From positions 1 through 5,318 of the forward strand of contig SKPY01000518.1 in assembly GCA_007119305.1 (NCBI GenBank): 5,318 bases of DNA. Direction: 5' to 3'. Origin of the DNA: Nitriliruptorales bacterium. GTDB lineage: Bacteria > Actinomycetota > Nitriliruptoria > Euzebyales > Egibacteraceae. Positions 4,978 through 5,318 of the stretch are shown piece after piece. Below the pieces are notes generated by a model. It did not search any database. It was given only the letters and a program-made list of their open reading frames with translations, and had not been told where the DNA came from. Made by a program: the position numbers and the translations under genes. Every line of letters starts with the position of its first letter. The stretch's first letter is position 1.

Positions 4978-5318
4978 GTGCTCGCGCGCGACATCACCCG
5001 GGCGGTCGGCAACACGCCGCTTGTCGGCCTGCCCAACCTGTCGCCGCCGGGCTACAGGCTCTACCTGAAGCTCGAGGGCCACAACCCCACCGGCTCCGTG
5101 AAGGACCGGGTGGCGAAGTACCTGATCGACGCCGCCGAGCGTGCGGGCCGGCTGCGCCCTGGCGCGCGGCTGCTCGAGCCGACGAGCGGCAACACCGGCA
5201 TCTCGCTCGCCGCCCTGTGCGCGCCCCGCGGCTACAAGCTCACGTGCGTCATGCCGGAGAACACCTCGCAGGAGCGGCGTGAGCTGCTCACGATGTTCGG
5301 CGTGGACATCGTGTTCAG
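4978..5318 (+). CDS. cysM: CysM, CysO-dependent cysteine synthase (5' part; cut by the window end)
   Basis: The first 113 residues of a PLP-dependent cysteine synthase; the 3' part lies outside the window. Motifs: AVGNTPLVGL (9-18), NPTGSVKDR (36-44) with Lys42 as the expected PLP Schiff-base lysine, EPTSGNTGISLA (67-78) for cofactor phosphate and substrate carboxylate binding, and CVMPENTSQERR (90-101). The last resembles the mycobacterial CysM sequence closely. CysM of that group uses O-phosphoserine and thiocarboxylated CysO rather than free sulfide; the Arg that recognises the phosphate is beyond the window, so substrate choice is inferred from similarity and operon context. GTG at 4978 is chosen because it puts GNTPL at the same distance from the start as in the M. 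tuberculosis protein. Its Shine-Dalgarno is poor, so translation is probably coupled to cysO. A GTG at 4933 would add 15 residues. Confidence 0.93.
   Translation, partial: MLARDITRAVGNTPLVGLPNLSPPGYRLYLKLEGHNPTGSVKDRVAKYLIDAAERAGRLRPGARLLEPTSGNTGISLAALCAPRGYKLTCVMPENTSQERRELLTMFGVDIVF

Noticed and set aside
4638..5082. Minus-strand frames antisense to cysO and cysM
   Set aside because: The plus-strand genes there are unambiguous by motif, and the antisense frames show no independent features.

Overview
The window is high-GC DNA, with nearly every codon ending in G or C. It carries a mec-cysO-cysM cluster, the arrangement known from Mycobacterium tuberculosis, so it most likely comes from an actinobacterium. 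The acidic linker of the lipoprotein and the acidic small proteins would suit a salt-tolerant or deep-branching actinobacterial lineage, but that is a guess and no marker gene here fixes the taxon.

Layout from left to right. (1) Bases 1-118 hold, on the minus strand, a short stretch with good coding character. It resembles an internal part of the large actinobacterial ATP-binding LuxR-type regulators and seems to lack its 5' part; it runs off the left edge. (2) Bases 203-691 (+) encode a small predicted lipoprotein with a DUF4399-like domain. (3) Bases 697-761 form a 14-bp perfect inverted repeat exactly filling the gap between two convergent genes, probably a bidirectional terminator. (4) Bases 762-2444 (-) and 2526-4025 (+) encode two divergent members of the DUF885 family of putative metallopeptidases. 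They are head to head across an 81-bp gap with possible overlapping -10 elements. (5) Bases 4026-4194 are a non-coding gap with short direct repeats, a possible hairpin and a candidate -10 box. (6) Bases 4195 to the right edge are the mec, cysO and cysM genes in one tight operon, with cysM cut by the window end.

How the genes work together. The right-hand operon is the protein-thiocarboxylate route to cysteine. CysO carries sulfur on its C-terminal glycine, CysM joins it to an O-phosphoserine-derived aminoacrylate, and the JAMM protease Mec releases cysteine from CysO-Cys. The activating enzyme (MoeZ in M. tuberculosis) is not in the window. The most interesting point is that this CysO does not end at Gly-Gly but continues for 12 residues, so it should need cleavage before it can be loaded. 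Mec, encoded immediately upstream, is the obvious candidate. The two DUF885 proteins probably hydrolyse peptides, but their substrates cannot be read from the sequence. I saw no RNA gene, CRISPR array, insertion sequence or phage gene.
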